DNA of 64,000 nt from the NCBI RefSeq assembly GCF_020169335.1, contig NZ_JAIEZN010000002.1:558001-622000 (forward strand), written 5' to 3'. A program made the position numbers and the translations under genes. This document shows positions 46,421 through 56,582 of the stretch, piece after piece (within the stretch, counting starts at the first letter, position 1; every line of letters begins with the position of its first letter). This DNA is from Devosia aquimaris (GTDB taxonomy: Bacteria; Pseudomonadota; Alphaproteobacteria; Rhizobiales; Devosiaceae). The notes under the pieces were generated by a model. That model worked only from the letters and a program-made list of their open reading frames with translations. It was not told the origin of the DNA and searched no databases.

Positions 46421-47290
46421 CTAAGGCAGGGCTAACGGCAGGGCGCCGCCAAAAAGCGGCGCATGCGATTTCAGCAGTGTCGCGAGGCGTTCGGCGACAG
46501 CCTTGACGGCCGGTTCGTGGCGGCCCTCGTGGTGGCTGACCAGCCACTGGTCCGTGGCAAGTTCGGCAATGGGCGGGGCCACCCGAACCAGCCGTGGGTC
46601 GCTGTCGCCGACAAAGCAGGGAAAGACCGATAGTCCGGCCCCGGCGGCCACCAGTTCCCGCACGGCCATGGCGTCATTGCCGCGCAGCGCAATGCGGTCG
46701 CCATGGTGGGCCTCGAGCCAACGCTCGGAATGCATGGATTTGCCGGCAGTGCCGACGAAATAGCCCGCCTTGACGCCATTGATGAGGTTGCGGCCTGCGT
46801 AGATGCCATAGGCAACGCTGCCGACCTGCCGGCCGGCCAGCCATTGCTCCGTCGGGCGTTGGTTGCGAATGCCGATGTCGGCGTGGCGGCGGCCGATATC
46901 CACCTTTTCGGTGGCTGTGACGAACTCAACCACGAAACGGTCCGCCACGGTCCAGACACTGTCGATCCGGCTGGCGATAAAGGCAGACGTCCAGGGTCCC
47001 GCCGAGATCCGCACCACGGGCAGGCCTGCCACGCTGTCCTTCCAGCGCATCAGGCCGCGCATGGCCGTCGCGACCTCCTCTGCGCGTTCGAGCAGATTGG
47101 TTCCGGCCTCGGTCAGCTGATAGCCGGTCTGGCTGCGCACAAACAGCCGCTCGCCCATCTGGCGCTCAAGCGCCGTGATGCGTCGCCCCAGCGTGGCAGC
47201 ACTCAGGCCGGTGACCTGTGCGGCCGCGCTCAGCCCACCCAGGCGCGCGACCTCTAGGAACAGGCGGAGATCGTCCCAACTGAAGTTCAT
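46421..47290 (-). CDS. LysR family transcriptional regulator
   Basis: A 289-residue LysR protein: the HTH region MNFSWDDLRLFLEVARLGGL and SAATLGRRITALERQMGERL is followed by the substrate domain from about residue 90 (VVRISAGPW). The start MNFSWDDLRLF is typical of the group that begins with a Trp-Asp. It is not divergent from an enzyme gene. Possible targets are the downstream pseudo-receiver or the MFS run. Confidence 0.9.
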   Translation of the reverse strand: MNFSWDDLRLFLEVARLGGLSAAAQVTGLSAATLGRRITALERQMGERLFVRSQTGYQLTEAGTNLLERAEEVATAMRGLMRWKDSVAGLPVVRISAGPWTSAFIASRIDSVWTVADRFVVEFVTATEKVDIGRRHADIGIRNQRPTEQWLAGRQVGSVAYGIYAGRNLINGVKAGYFVGTAGKSMHSERWLEAHHGDRIALRGNDAMAVRELVAAGAGLSVFPCFVGDSDPRLVRVAPPIAELATDQWLVSHHEGRHEPAVKAVAERLATLLKSHAPLFGGALPLALP

Positions 47291-47472
47291 TTTGCATTTC
47301 TGAAATATGACTTGCGACCATGATCATAGCGCAACGCCAAGCGATTGCGCAATAAACGGGTCGTGGCAGGCGGCAACGTGCCGTCGCCCGACAATCCATA
47401 GTTCAGAAATGAAACGCTGCAGCGCCGAGGTGTCCGGCACGCGTGCGCTGCGCCTTTGCTCGGAGATCAAGG

Positions 47473-47730
47473 ATGCTTATTGGCAATGTTTGGCGTCAGG
47501 TCAAAACCTGGCTCGATTTGCGCGTATCGATCGACGCGGTCAGTCGATTGGATGATCGGCTGCTGCAGGACATGGGCATTCCACGCGATCGCATCGCCGA
47601 GACTGTGACCCATGGCAAGGCGGCAGGCGCACTGCCGGAACATCAGGTGCTCCGACAGTGGTTCCGGCCGGTTGCATCGGCCTGCAATACGCATGTCGCC
47701 AAGGCGGCTCCGGCCTGCGCCGCGCCTTGA
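47473..47730 (+). CDS. DUF1127 small protein
   Basis: An 85-residue protein containing LDDRLLQDMGIPRDRIAETV, the core of the DUF1127 (YjiS-like) domain. Such small basic proteins are common in alphaproteobacteria; some affect RNA turnover, phosphate or carbon metabolism. The start at 47473 is preceded by GGAGATCAAGG. The tail after residue 60 is not conserved. It converges with the rlpA-like gene 16 bases downstream. Confidence 0.8.
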   Translation: MLIGNVWRQVKTWLDLRVSIDAVSRLDDRLLQDMGIPRDRIAETVTHGKAAGALPEHQVLRQWFRPVASACNTHVAKAAPACAAP

Positions 47731-47746
47731 CGACAACCCGGTTCGG

Positions 47747-48100
47747 CTAGAGCTGGCTGATGCACACCGAAGTGGTGCCGCGGTTGCGGAAGCCCAGTTC
47801 GGTGGCGGCGGCCTTGGAGAGGTCGATGATGCGCTTGCCCACAAAGGGGCCGCGGTCATTGATGGTGACCTGGATGGCGCGGCCGGTACGCTGGTCGGTG
47901 ACGAGCACCTTGGTGCCGAAGGGCAGCGAGCGGTGAGCGGCGGTCATGGCGTTTTCGTTGAAGGTTTCACCCGAGGCGGCTTTTTTCCCGTTGAAGCCGG
48001 GACCATACCAGGAAGCACCACCACATTGGGCATAGGCAGCAGAGGAAAACGAGAGGACGGTCGCAGCAACGGCTGCAACAACAACGGCTTTTCTGATCAA
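47747..48100 (-). CDS. RlpA-like double-psi beta-barrel protein
   Basis: A 117-residue exported protein. The N-terminal signal (MIRKAVVVAAVAATVLSFSS, cleavage after AYA) is followed by a complete RlpA/DPBB domain: CGGASWYGPGFNGKKAASGE, TAAHRSLPFGTKVLVTD and INDRGPFVGKRIIDLSKAAA. The family includes septal-ring lytic transglycosylases acting on denuded peptidoglycan. It lacks a SPOR domain. The only start that preserves the signal peptide is TTG at 48100. Confidence 0.88.
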   Translation of the reverse strand: MIRKAVVVAAVAATVLSFSSAAYAQCGGASWYGPGFNGKKAASGETFNENAMTAAHRSLPFGTKVLVTDQRTGRAIQVTINDRGPFVGKRIIDLSKAAATELGFRNRGTTSVCISQL

Positions 48101-48564
48101 GTCTGGAACTCACATAGTCTTAGGTAAGCCGCTGGTTAATGCAGGCTACGGGCCAGAATGTGCCCAACTTTGCCACAAATGGCCCGTCAGCCCGATGTGT
48201 TGCCCTGATGTCGCAGAATCCGGCGGATATGCTGGCCGCAGTCTCGCCAGGATTGGCCCGATCTGTAGGATATGAATCCACAACTCGACAGATATGGTCG
48301 TGTCTGCGGCAGCAGAATTGCCCGAATCCGGATTCATCTTGCCCACTGTGGCCGTATGGTCACAAACCCACCCCGGGTGATCACAAAGGCCGGATTTCTG
48401 CGATTTTTCGACGTGGAGACCGGGTTCGGGTGCCCCGCGAGGCCCAAATGTGGCGAGAATGGGGCGGATTTATTCCGCGTTGGCGTATTTGAGGGCGGGG
48501 CGGCGCTGCGATAACCCTTTGCCAACCCCTTGGCGCCATACTGCGCGGGCAGGGGAATGCGACG
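48101..48564. other. 464-bp gap upstream of the diguanylate cyclase
   Basis: No gene, tRNA or terminator with a T-tract is supported here. It is the divergent regulatory region of the rlpA-like and GGDEF genes. Two similar words, GGTCACAAA (near 48358) and GATCACAAA (near 48379), are 21 bases apart and could be a tandem binding site. Otherwise nothing was recognised. Confidence 0.5.
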
Positions 48565-49626
48565 ATGCGGCGGCCATCCAACAGGCTCCCGGGCTGGTTC
48601 AGCCAGGCTCCGGTCGACACCGATGCCGGTATGCGGGCCATCGGTCGCCTGGTCATTGCCTGCATGGTGGCGTTGGCCTGCACCGCCATTCTCGTCGGCA
48701 CCACTGCCATCAATGTCACCCAGGCGATCGATCAGGCCAACCAGAGCGCCGAACTGCGCCGCGCGGCCAATGCGCTTGACGCAATCGTGGCCCAATATGG
48801 CGAACTGACCCCGTCTGGTGCCGTCCGGGTGGGGCAGCTTGCGGGCCTGCGCAACAGTCGGCTGACCGCCGAGCGCAGCACCGATCCGGGCGAAGCCCAG
48901 ATTCCCCTGCTCAATGGCCAGGGGCCCTCAGGCAGCTTCCTCACATGGCGCCGCGAGTCCACCGGCGCCCAGGTGTTTGCCCGCTTCGCCCCCGTCCGCC
49001 TGCCGCTGATTGGCGGCACGATCCTGCTGGCCATGGGCCTGATGCTGGTGATGCACAATCTTGCCCGCCGCATCGAGCGCCAGCGCCGGCTTGCCCATAA
49101 CCAGTCGCGCATTGATGCGCTGACCGGCCTGCCCAATCGCCTGGCCTTCGAAACGCGCGCGGCCTCGCTCACCAGCCAAAAGATCCCCTTTGACGTGCTG
49201 CTGCTCGATCTCGATCACTTCAAGCCGGTCAACGACGCCTTCGGCCACGCCGCAGGCGACGCCGTGCTGCGCGCCGTGGGCCAGCGTCTGCAGCCGCTGC
49301 TGCAGTCCAGTGACATGCTGGCGCGGCTGGGCGGTGATGAATTCGTGCTGCTGGCCAGCCCTGCGCGCGGTGCCGAAGGTCTGGCCGATCTGGCGCATGC
49401 CTGTGTCGCGGCCATTGCGGCGCCAATTCGGACAGCGGCGCACACCGTCACGGTCGGCGCCAGCGTTGGCGTGGCCACCTCGCCCGGCGGCGACCTGCCG
49501 GTGGCCACCGTCCTGGCGGCGGCTGATTCTGCGCTGTATCGCGCCAAGCGTGTGGCCGGCAGCAGTGTCAAGTTTGCCGACGAGGCGCCCGGCCCCGCAG
49601 GAGCCTGGCAACTGCGCCGGGCCTAG
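48565..49626 (+). CDS. membrane diguanylate cyclase (GGDEF)
   Basis: A 353-residue enzyme making cyclic di-GMP from GTP. Two membrane segments (about 28-50 and 147-166) enclose a periplasmic sensor region of about 95 residues. The catalytic domain has LTGLPNRLAFE, LLLDLDHFKPVNDAFGH and intact GGDEF at 256-260. The inhibitory I-site position reads QSSD (247-250) rather than RxxD, so product inhibition at the primary site is probably lost. Its TAG stop shares CTAG with the convergent rutR-like gene. Confidence 0.92.
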   Translation: MRRPSNRLPGWFSQAPVDTDAGMRAIGRLVIACMVALACTAILVGTTAINVTQAIDQANQSAELRRAANALDAIVAQYGELTPSGAVRVGQLAGLRNSRLTAERSTDPGEAQIPLLNGQGPSGSFLTWRRESTGAQVFARFAPVRLPLIGGTILLAMGLMLVMHNLARRIERQRRLAHNQSRIDALTGLPNRLAFETRAASLTSQKIPFDVLLLDLDHFKPVNDAFGHAAGDAVLRAVGQRLQPLLQSSDMLARLGGDEFVLLASPARGAEGLADLAHACVAAIAAPIRTAAHTVTVGASVGVATSPGGDLPVATVLAAADSALYRAKRVAGSSVKFADEAPGPAGAWQLRRA

Positions 49627-50357
49627 CCGGCCTTGGGTGTGCTGCGCGGCGTCAGCCCGTGCAGGAACAGCCCCTCGAGATAGCGGGCTGCGTCCTCGAA
49701 TCGCCCCTCGCCGCCCCGCGCCGGCCCCAGTACGGCGCGGACCTGCACGTCGAAATCGGCATAGTGCTGGGTTGTGGCCCAGATCGAGAAGATCAGGTGA
49801 TAGGGGTCGGTGCGGGCCAGCTTGCCCTGGTCCATCCAGGTCAGCAGCACCTTGGCCTTTTCATCGACCAGGTTCTTGAGGTCCACCTCGATCATCTCGA
49901 TGATGCGCGGCGCACCCTGCAGCATTTCATTGGCAAACAGCCGACTTTCGCGCGGATAGTCGCGCGCCATCTCCAGCTTGCGGCGAATATAGGAGCGAAT
50001 CTCGGGAAAGGGATCGCCATCGGCATTGATCTCGCGCAGCGGCGCCAGCCAGGTGTCGAGCAGGGCCGACATCAGCCGGCGATGGATCTCTTCCTTGCGG
50101 GGGAAATAATACAGCAGGTTCGGCTTGCTCATGCCGGCGACCTCGGCGATCTGGTCGATCGTGGCGCCGCGGAAACCGTGCATGGAGAACACCTCCAGCG
50201 CCGCTTCCAGAATCACATCCTGCTTCTCGCGCTGGATACGCGTCTGCGCCCTTGGCTTGGCCGGACCATGCGACCCTGCGGCCGCGCGGGCGTCCGCCTT
50301 GTGCTGGCGCCTGGGTGTTGTCGCGACTTCGGCACTTTTCACTTTGATCGGCGGCAT
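49623..50357 (-). CDS. rutR: TetR family regulator RutR
   Basis: A 244-residue TetR repressor. A Lys/Arg/Ala-rich N-terminal extension precedes the HTH (ILEAALEVFSMHGFRGATID and AGMSKPNLLYYFPRKEEIH). The C-terminal part (ESRLFANEMLQGAP, TDPYHLIFSIWATTQHYADF) is the RutR/YcdC ligand domain that binds uracil or thymine. It is divergent from the pyrimidine catabolism operon and a near-consensus RutR operator lies between them, so the assignment is well supported by context. AAGG precedes ATG 50357. Confidence 0.9.
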   Translation of the reverse strand: MPPIKVKSAEVATTPRRQHKADARAAAGSHGPAKPRAQTRIQREKQDVILEAALEVFSMHGFRGATIDQIAEVAGMSKPNLLYYFPRKEEIHRRLMSALLDTWLAPLREINADGDPFPEIRSYIRRKLEMARDYPRESRLFANEMLQGAPRIIEMIEVDLKNLVDEKAKVLLTWMDQGKLARTDPYHLIFSIWATTQHYADFDVQVRAVLGPARGGEGRFEDAARYLEGLFLHGLTPRSTPKAG

Positions 50358-50392
50358 TTTCGCCTTGCTAGAAAGATTGGGAGTGCTAACAT

Positions 50393-50408
50393 TTTTCCAA
50401 CTGGTCAA
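50393..50408. promoter_or_regulatory. RutR operator
   Basis: TTTTCCAACTGGTCAA matches the RutR consensus TTGACCANNTGGTCAA at 12 of 14 defined positions, with a perfect right half-site. It lies between the divergent rutR gene and the aminotransferase gene, where it could control both. Confidence 0.72.
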
Positions 50409-50482
50409 AATTCTGGGCATTGCGGCCCCGCGTCAAGCGCCAAATCATGGCCGGCAGCAGATTCAACGGGAGCGAGGATTTC

Positions 50483-51810
50483 GTGTCCAATTCTAGCGCA
50501 GTGGTACCCAACGACCTGAGTGCGTTCTGGATGCCGTTTACGGCCAACCGGCAGTTCAAGAAAGCCCCGCGCATGTTCGTGGCGGCCAAGGACATGCATT
50601 ACACCACCGCCGACGGCCGCCAGGTTCTGGACGGCACGGCGGGCCTGTGGTGCGTCAATGCCGGCCACGCCCGTCCCAAGATCGTCGAGGCCATCGCCAA
50701 GCAGGCCGCCGAACTCGACTATGCGCCCGCCTTCCAGATGGGCCATCCCAAGGCTTTCGAGCTGGCCAACCGCATCGTCGACATCGCGCCCAAGGGGCTC
50801 GACCATGTGCTGTTCACCAATTCGGGCTCCGAGTCGGTGGAGACCGCGCTCAAGGTGGCGCTGGCCTATCATCGCGTGAAGGGCGACGGCGCCCGCTCCC
50901 GCCTGATCGGCCGCGAGCGTGGCTATCACGGCGTCAATTTCGGCGGCATTTCGGTGGGCGGCATTGTCACCAACCGCAAGATGTTCGGCACGCTGCTGAC
51001 CGGCGTCGACCACATGCCGCATACCCATAACCTGGCCAAGAACGCCTTCTCCAAGGGCCTGCCCGAGCATGGCGTCGACCTGGCTGACGAGCTGGAACGC
51101 ATCGTCACCCTGCACGATGCCTCCACCATTGCCGCCGTCATCGTCGAGCCGGTGGCCGGCTCCACTGGCGTGCTCATTCCACCCGCCGGCTATCTCAAGC
51201 GCCTGCGCGAGATCACCAAGAAGCATGGCATCCTGCTGATCTTTGACGAGGTCATCACCGGCTTCGGTCGCCTGGGCACGCCCTTTGGCGCCGACTATTT
51301 CGGCGTGACGCCCGACATCATGGTCACCGCCAAGGGCCTGACCAATGGCGTCATCCCCATGGGCGCGGTTCTGGTGTCCTCGGAAATCCACGATGCCTTC
51401 ATGGATGGCCCCGAACACGTCATCGAGTTCTTCCATGGCTATACCTATTCGGGCAATCCGGTGGCTTCGGCAGCGGGTCTGGCCACGCTCGAAACCTATA
51501 AGGACGAGGATCTTTTGACCCGCGGCGCCGCGCTGGCCCCCGTCTGGCAGGACGCGCTGCATTCGCTCAAGGGCGAGCCGCATGTCATCGACATCCGCAA
51601 CATCGGCTTGGTCGGCGCCATCGAGCTCGAGCCCATCGCCGGCTCGCCCACCAAGCGCGCCTTCTCGGCGTTCCTGAAGTGCTTCGAAGATGGCTATCTG
51701 ATCCGCACCACGGGCGACATCATCGCCATGAGCCCGCCGCTGATCATTTCCGAAAGCCAGATTGGCGAACTCATTGACGGCGTGCGCAGCGCCCTGCGGA
51801 GCATTGCATA

Positions 51811-51811
<1 letters not shown>
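50483..51811 (+). CDS. beta-alanine:pyruvate aminotransferase
   Basis: A 442-residue class III PLP aminotransferase. The PLP lysine is Lys284 in TAKGLTNG, with the metal/PLP-binding FDEVITGFGRLG and the phosphate-binding NSGSESVETALK. DLSAFWMPFTANRQFKKAPR at the N-terminus is typical of omega-amino acid:pyruvate transaminases. In this operon the substrate is probably beta-alanine (and 3-aminoisobutyrate), giving malonate semialdehyde. GTG 50483 is the likely start, since GGGAGCGAGGA precedes it; ATG 50447 has no such site. Its TAA overlaps the next ATG (TAATG). Confidence 0.92.
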
Positions 51812-53307
<1,496 letters not shown>

Positions 53308-53319
53308 AAAGCACAGCCC

Positions 53320-54570
53320 ATGTCTGCCCCTGGAGAAAACCTTCGTATCAACGGTGATCGGCTCTGGGATAGCCTGATGGACATGGCCAAGATTGGCCCC
53401 GGCATCGCCGGGGGCAATAACCGCCAGACGCTGACCGACGAAGATGGCGAAGGCCGTCGCCTGTTCCAGTCCTGGTGCGAGGACGCGGGCCTCACCATGG
53501 CTGTCGACAAGATGGGCACCATGTTCATGACGCGCCCCGGCACCGATCCCGATGCGCTGCCGGTCTATGTCGGCAGCCATCTCGACACCCAGCCCACCGG
53601 CGGCAAATATGACGGCGTGCTGGGCGTGCTGGCCGGGCTCGAACTGGTCCGCTCGATGAACGACCTGGGTATCAAGACCAAACATCCCATCGTTGTCACC
53701 AACTGGGCCAATGAGGAGGGCGCCCGCTTCGCCCCCGCCATGCTAGCCTCGGGCGTCTTTGCCGGCATCCATACCCTCGACTACGCCTATGGCCGCAAGG
53801 ACATGGACGGCAAGACCTATGGCGATGAACTGCAGCGCATCGGCTGGGTCGGCGAGGAGCCGGTGGGCGCGCGCAAGATGCACGCCTATTTCGAATATCA
53901 CATCGAGCAGGGCCCCATTCTCGAAGCCGAGAACAAGCAGATCGGCGTCGTCACCCACGGCCAGGGCCTGTGGTGGCTCGAGTTTACCCTCACCGGCAAG
54001 GAAGCCCATACCGGCTCGACGCCCATGCCCATGCGTGTCAATGCGGGCCTGGCCATGGCGCGCATCATGGAGGCGGTGCAGACCATTGCCATGGCCAATC
54101 AGCCCGGCTCGGTTGCCGGTGTCGGCCAGGTCAAGTTCTCTCCCAATTCGCGCAATGTGCTGCCCGGCACGGTGGTCTTCACGGTCGACCTGCGTTCGCC
54201 CGACCAGGGCAAGCTCGATCGCATGCGGGCCGAAATCGAGGCCAAGGCCGCCGAGATCGCGGCGTCGCTGGGCGTCGGCTGTTCGGTTGAAGCGGTGGGG
54301 CATTTCGATCCCGTGGCCTTTGATCCGACCCTGGTCGCCCGCGTCCGCGCCGCCGCCGAAAAGCTCGGCTACAGCCACATGGACATCATCTCGGGCGCCG
54401 GCCACGACGCCTGCTGGACCAACAAGGTTGCCCCCAGCACCATGGTGATGTGCCCCTGTGTCGGCGGGCTCAGCCACAATGAGGCAGAAGAGATCTCCAA
54501 GGAATGGGCCGCGGCGGGCGCCGATGTGCTGTTCCACGCAGTGGTCGAGACGGCGGAGATCGTTCAGTAA
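53320..54570 (+). CDS. N-carbamoyl-beta-alanine amidohydrolase (M20 family)
   Basis: A 416-residue zinc-dependent amidase of the HyuC/AmaB/beta-ureidopropionase group. Metal ligands are in VGSHLDTQPTGGKYDGVLGV and NWANEEGARFAP. The dimerisation domain includes TGKEAHTGSTPMPMRVNAGL. The C-terminal SGAGHDACWTNKVAPSTMVM has the last metal His. The operon context points to N-carbamoyl-beta-alanine, cleaved to beta-alanine, CO2 and ammonia; N-carbamoyl-L-amino acids are the alternative substrates. Confidence 0.92.
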   Translation: MSAPGENLRINGDRLWDSLMDMAKIGPGIAGGNNRQTLTDEDGEGRRLFQSWCEDAGLTMAVDKMGTMFMTRPGTDPDALPVYVGSHLDTQPTGGKYDGVLGVLAGLELVRSMNDLGIKTKHPIVVTNWANEEGARFAPAMLASGVFAGIHTLDYAYGRKDMDGKTYGDELQRIGWVGEEPVGARKMHAYFEYHIEQGPILEAENKQIGVVTHGQGLWWLEFTLTGKEAHTGSTPMPMRVNAGLAMARIMEAVQTIAMANQPGSVAGVGQVKFSPNSRNVLPGTVVFTVDLRSPDQGKLDRMRAEIEAKAAEIAASLGVGCSVEAVGHFDPVAFDPTLVARVRAAAEKLGYSHMDIISGAGHDACWTNKVAPSTMVMCPCVGGLSHNEAEEISKEWAAAGADVLFHAVVETAEIVQ

Positions 54571-54659
54571 AAATGGCCCAGCTCTCCGCCCCTGCCGACC
54601 TGAACCTTGGCACCATCCCTATGGTGGCTATGGGCCTGGCACGGACGGGCGGGGGTTCC

Positions 54660-54710
54660 CACCTCTCCCTTTGGGGGAGAGGTCGGCCCGCAGGGCCGGG
54701 TGAGGGGGCC
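54660..54710. repeat. left inverted repeat of the DUF559 cassette
   Basis: 51 bp made of two adjacent hairpins: CTCTCCC/GGGAGAG and GGCCC-GCA-GGGCC, ending TGAGGGGGCC. It is the inverted counterpart of 55057-55113: both ends (CACCTCTCCC...GGGGGAGAGGTCGG and CGGGTGAGGGGGCC) match in reverse complement, while the central hairpin differs. It ends two bases before the DUF559 start codon. Confidence 0.85.
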
Positions 54711-54712
54711 TG

Positions 54713-55114
54713 ATGTCCACACTCAAGACCCGCTTTTCCGCCTCTGCCGCAAAACGCCTTCGTGTCGAGATGACCGACGCCGAGAGCAAGCTCTGGTCCG
54801 TGCTCCGCAACCGCCAGTTCCGCGGTCTAAAATTCGTCCGCCAACTACCCATCGGTCCCTATATCGCCGACTTCGCCTGCCGACAGGCCGATCTGGTCGT
54901 CGAGCTGGACGGCGGTCAGCATGATCAGAACCCTGCCGATCATGCCCGGACACAGGTCCTTGCTGCGCATGGCTACGACGTGATCCGTTTCTGGAATCAC
55001 GATGTTCTCTCAAACAGTGACGGCGTGCTCACCACACTGGGTGCGTACATCGATCAGGCCCCCTCACCCGGACGTCGCTTCGCGACGACCGACCTCTCCC
55101 CCAGGGAGAGGTGA
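54713..55114 (+). CDS. DUF559 endonuclease-domain protein
   Basis: A 133-residue DUF559 protein, related to very-short-patch and restriction-like nucleases. KLWSVLRNRQFRGLKFVRQL and GPYIADFACRQADLVVELDG contain a PD-(D/E)XK-like core with Asp60 and Glu64, then GGQHDQNPADHAR; later DVIRFWNHDVL is the family's last strand. The gene interrupts the pyrimidine operon and is bounded by two inverted repeats. The start lies two bases after the left repeat. The last about 18 codons (PSPGRRFATTDLSPRER) are encoded by the right repeat, and the stop is one base beyond it. Confidence 0.85.
   Translation: MSTLKTRFSASAAKRLRVEMTDAESKLWSVLRNRQFRGLKFVRQLPIGPYIADFACRQADLVVELDGGQHDQNPADHARTQVLAAHGYDVIRFWNHDVLSNSDGVLTTLGAYIDQAPSPGRRFATTDLSPRER
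55057..55113. repeat. right inverted repeat of the DUF559 cassette
   Basis: 57 bp in reverse orientation to 54660-54710. It begins GGCCCCCTCACCCG and ends CCTCTCCCCCAGGGAGAGGTG, with a middle hairpin CGTCGC-TTC-GCGACG that is different from the left copy's hairpin but also self-complementary. It overlaps the 3' end of the DUF559 gene and lies 17 bases before the dihydropyrimidinase start. Confidence 0.85.
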
Positions 55115-55130
55115 AGAAAGGAAACCACCC

Positions 55131-56582
55131 ATGAGCAAAGTCATCAAGAACGGCACCATTGTCACGGCCGATCTGACCTACAAGGTCGATGTCAAAATCG
55201 AGGGCGAGACCATCGTCGAGATCGGGCCGAACCTCTCCGCCGACGAGGTGCTGGACGCCACCGGCTGCTACATCATGCCGGGCGGCATTGACCCGCATAC
55301 CCATCTCGAGATGCCCTTCATGGGCACCTATTCCGCCGATGATTTTGAATCGGGCACCCGCGCGGGCCTGGCTGGCGGCACCACCATGGTGGTCGATTTC
55401 TGCCTGCCCAATCCCAACCAGAGCCTGCTCGAGGCCCTGCAGATGTGGGACAACAAGACCGGCAAGGCCTCGGCAGACTATTCCTTCCACATGGCGATCA
55501 CCTGGTGGGGCGAGCAGGTCTGGCGCGAGATGGACGAGGTCGTCAAACGCGGCATCACCAGCTTCAAGCATTTCATGGCCTATAAGGGCAGCCTCATGGT
55601 CAATGACGATGAGATGTTCGCCAGCTTCCAGCGCTGCGCGGAACTCGGCGCCCTGCCGCTCGTCCATGCCGAAAATGGCGATGTCGTCGCCGCCATGACG
55701 GCCAAGCTCCTGGCCGAAGGCAACAACGGCCCCGAGGCCCATGCATATTCGCGGCCCCCGGAAGTGGAGGGCGAAGCCACCAATCGCGCCATCATGATTG
55801 CCGACATGGCCGGCGTGCCGCTCTATGTCGTCCATGTCTCTTCCGAACAGGCGCACGAAGCCATCCGCCGCGCCCGCCAGAAGGGCATGCGCGTCTATGG
55901 CGAGCCGCTGGTGCAGCATCTGACGCTGGACGAAAGCGAATATGCCCATCCCGATTGGGACCATGCCGCCCGCCGCGTCATGTCCCCGCCCTTCCGCAAC
56001 AAGCTGCACCAGGATTCGCTCTGGGCGGGCCTGCAGGCCGGCTCGCTGTCTTGTGTCGCCACCGATCACTGCGCCTTCACCACCGCGCAGAAGCGCAATG
56101 GCATCGGCAATTTCTCCAAGATCCCCAATGGCACCGGCGGCCTCGAAGACCGCCTGCCCGTGCTCTGGACGGCCGGCGTCAATACCGGTCGCCTGACCAT
56201 GAATGAATTCGTGGCCGTCACCTCGACCAATATCGCCAAGATCCTGGGGCTCTATCCCAAAAAGGGTGCGGTGCTGGTCGGCGCCGATGCGGACCTGGTG
56301 GTCTGGGACCCCAAGCGAAGCAAGACCATTTCGGCCGCCAGCCAGCAGTCGTCCATCGACTACAATGTGTTTGAAGGCTTTGAGGTCACGGGCCTCCCGC
56401 GCTTCGTGCTCAGCCGCGGCAAGGTCTCGATTGTCGAAAACGAGATCAAGGCCGAGCCCGGCCATGGCAAGTTTGTCGGCCGCGAGCCAAAGAACCCTGT
56501 GAACCAGGCCCTCAGCCAGTGGAAAGACCTCGTCGCACCGCGCAAGGTGGAGCGTACCGGCATTCCGGCCTCGGGGGTTTGA
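55131..56582 (+). CDS. hydA: dihydropyrimidinase
   Basis: D-hydantoinase/dihydropyrimidinase, 483 residues, opens dihydrouracil or dihydrothymine to the N-carbamoyl amino acid. Binuclear-zinc motifs: GIDPHTHLEMPF, the carboxylated Lys152 in FKHFMAYKGS, LVHAENGD, VVHVSSEQAHE and the Asp of CVATDHCAF. AAAGGAAA precedes ATG 55131; an open frame upstream runs through the repeat and is not part of the protein. It precedes the amidohydrolase in the pathway but follows it in the operon, after the DUF559 insertion. Confidence 0.95.
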   Translation: MSKVIKNGTIVTADLTYKVDVKIEGETIVEIGPNLSADEVLDATGCYIMPGGIDPHTHLEMPFMGTYSADDFESGTRAGLAGGTTMVVDFCLPNPNQSLLEALQMWDNKTGKASADYSFHMAITWWGEQVWREMDEVVKRGITSFKHFMAYKGSLMVNDDEMFASFQRCAELGALPLVHAENGDVVAAMTAKLLAEGNNGPEAHAYSRPPEVEGEATNRAIMIADMAGVPLYVVHVSSEQAHEAIRRARQKGMRVYGEPLVQHLTLDESEYAHPDWDHAARRVMSPPFRNKLHQDSLWAGLQAGSLSCVATDHCAFTTAQKRNGIGNFSKIPNGTGGLEDRLPVLWTAGVNTGRLTMNEFVAVTSTNIAKILGLYPKKGAVLVGADADLVVWDPKRSKTISAASQQSSIDYNVFEGFEVTGLPRFVLSRGKVSIVENEIKAEPGHGKFVGREPKNPVNQALSQWKDLVAPRKVERTGIPASGV

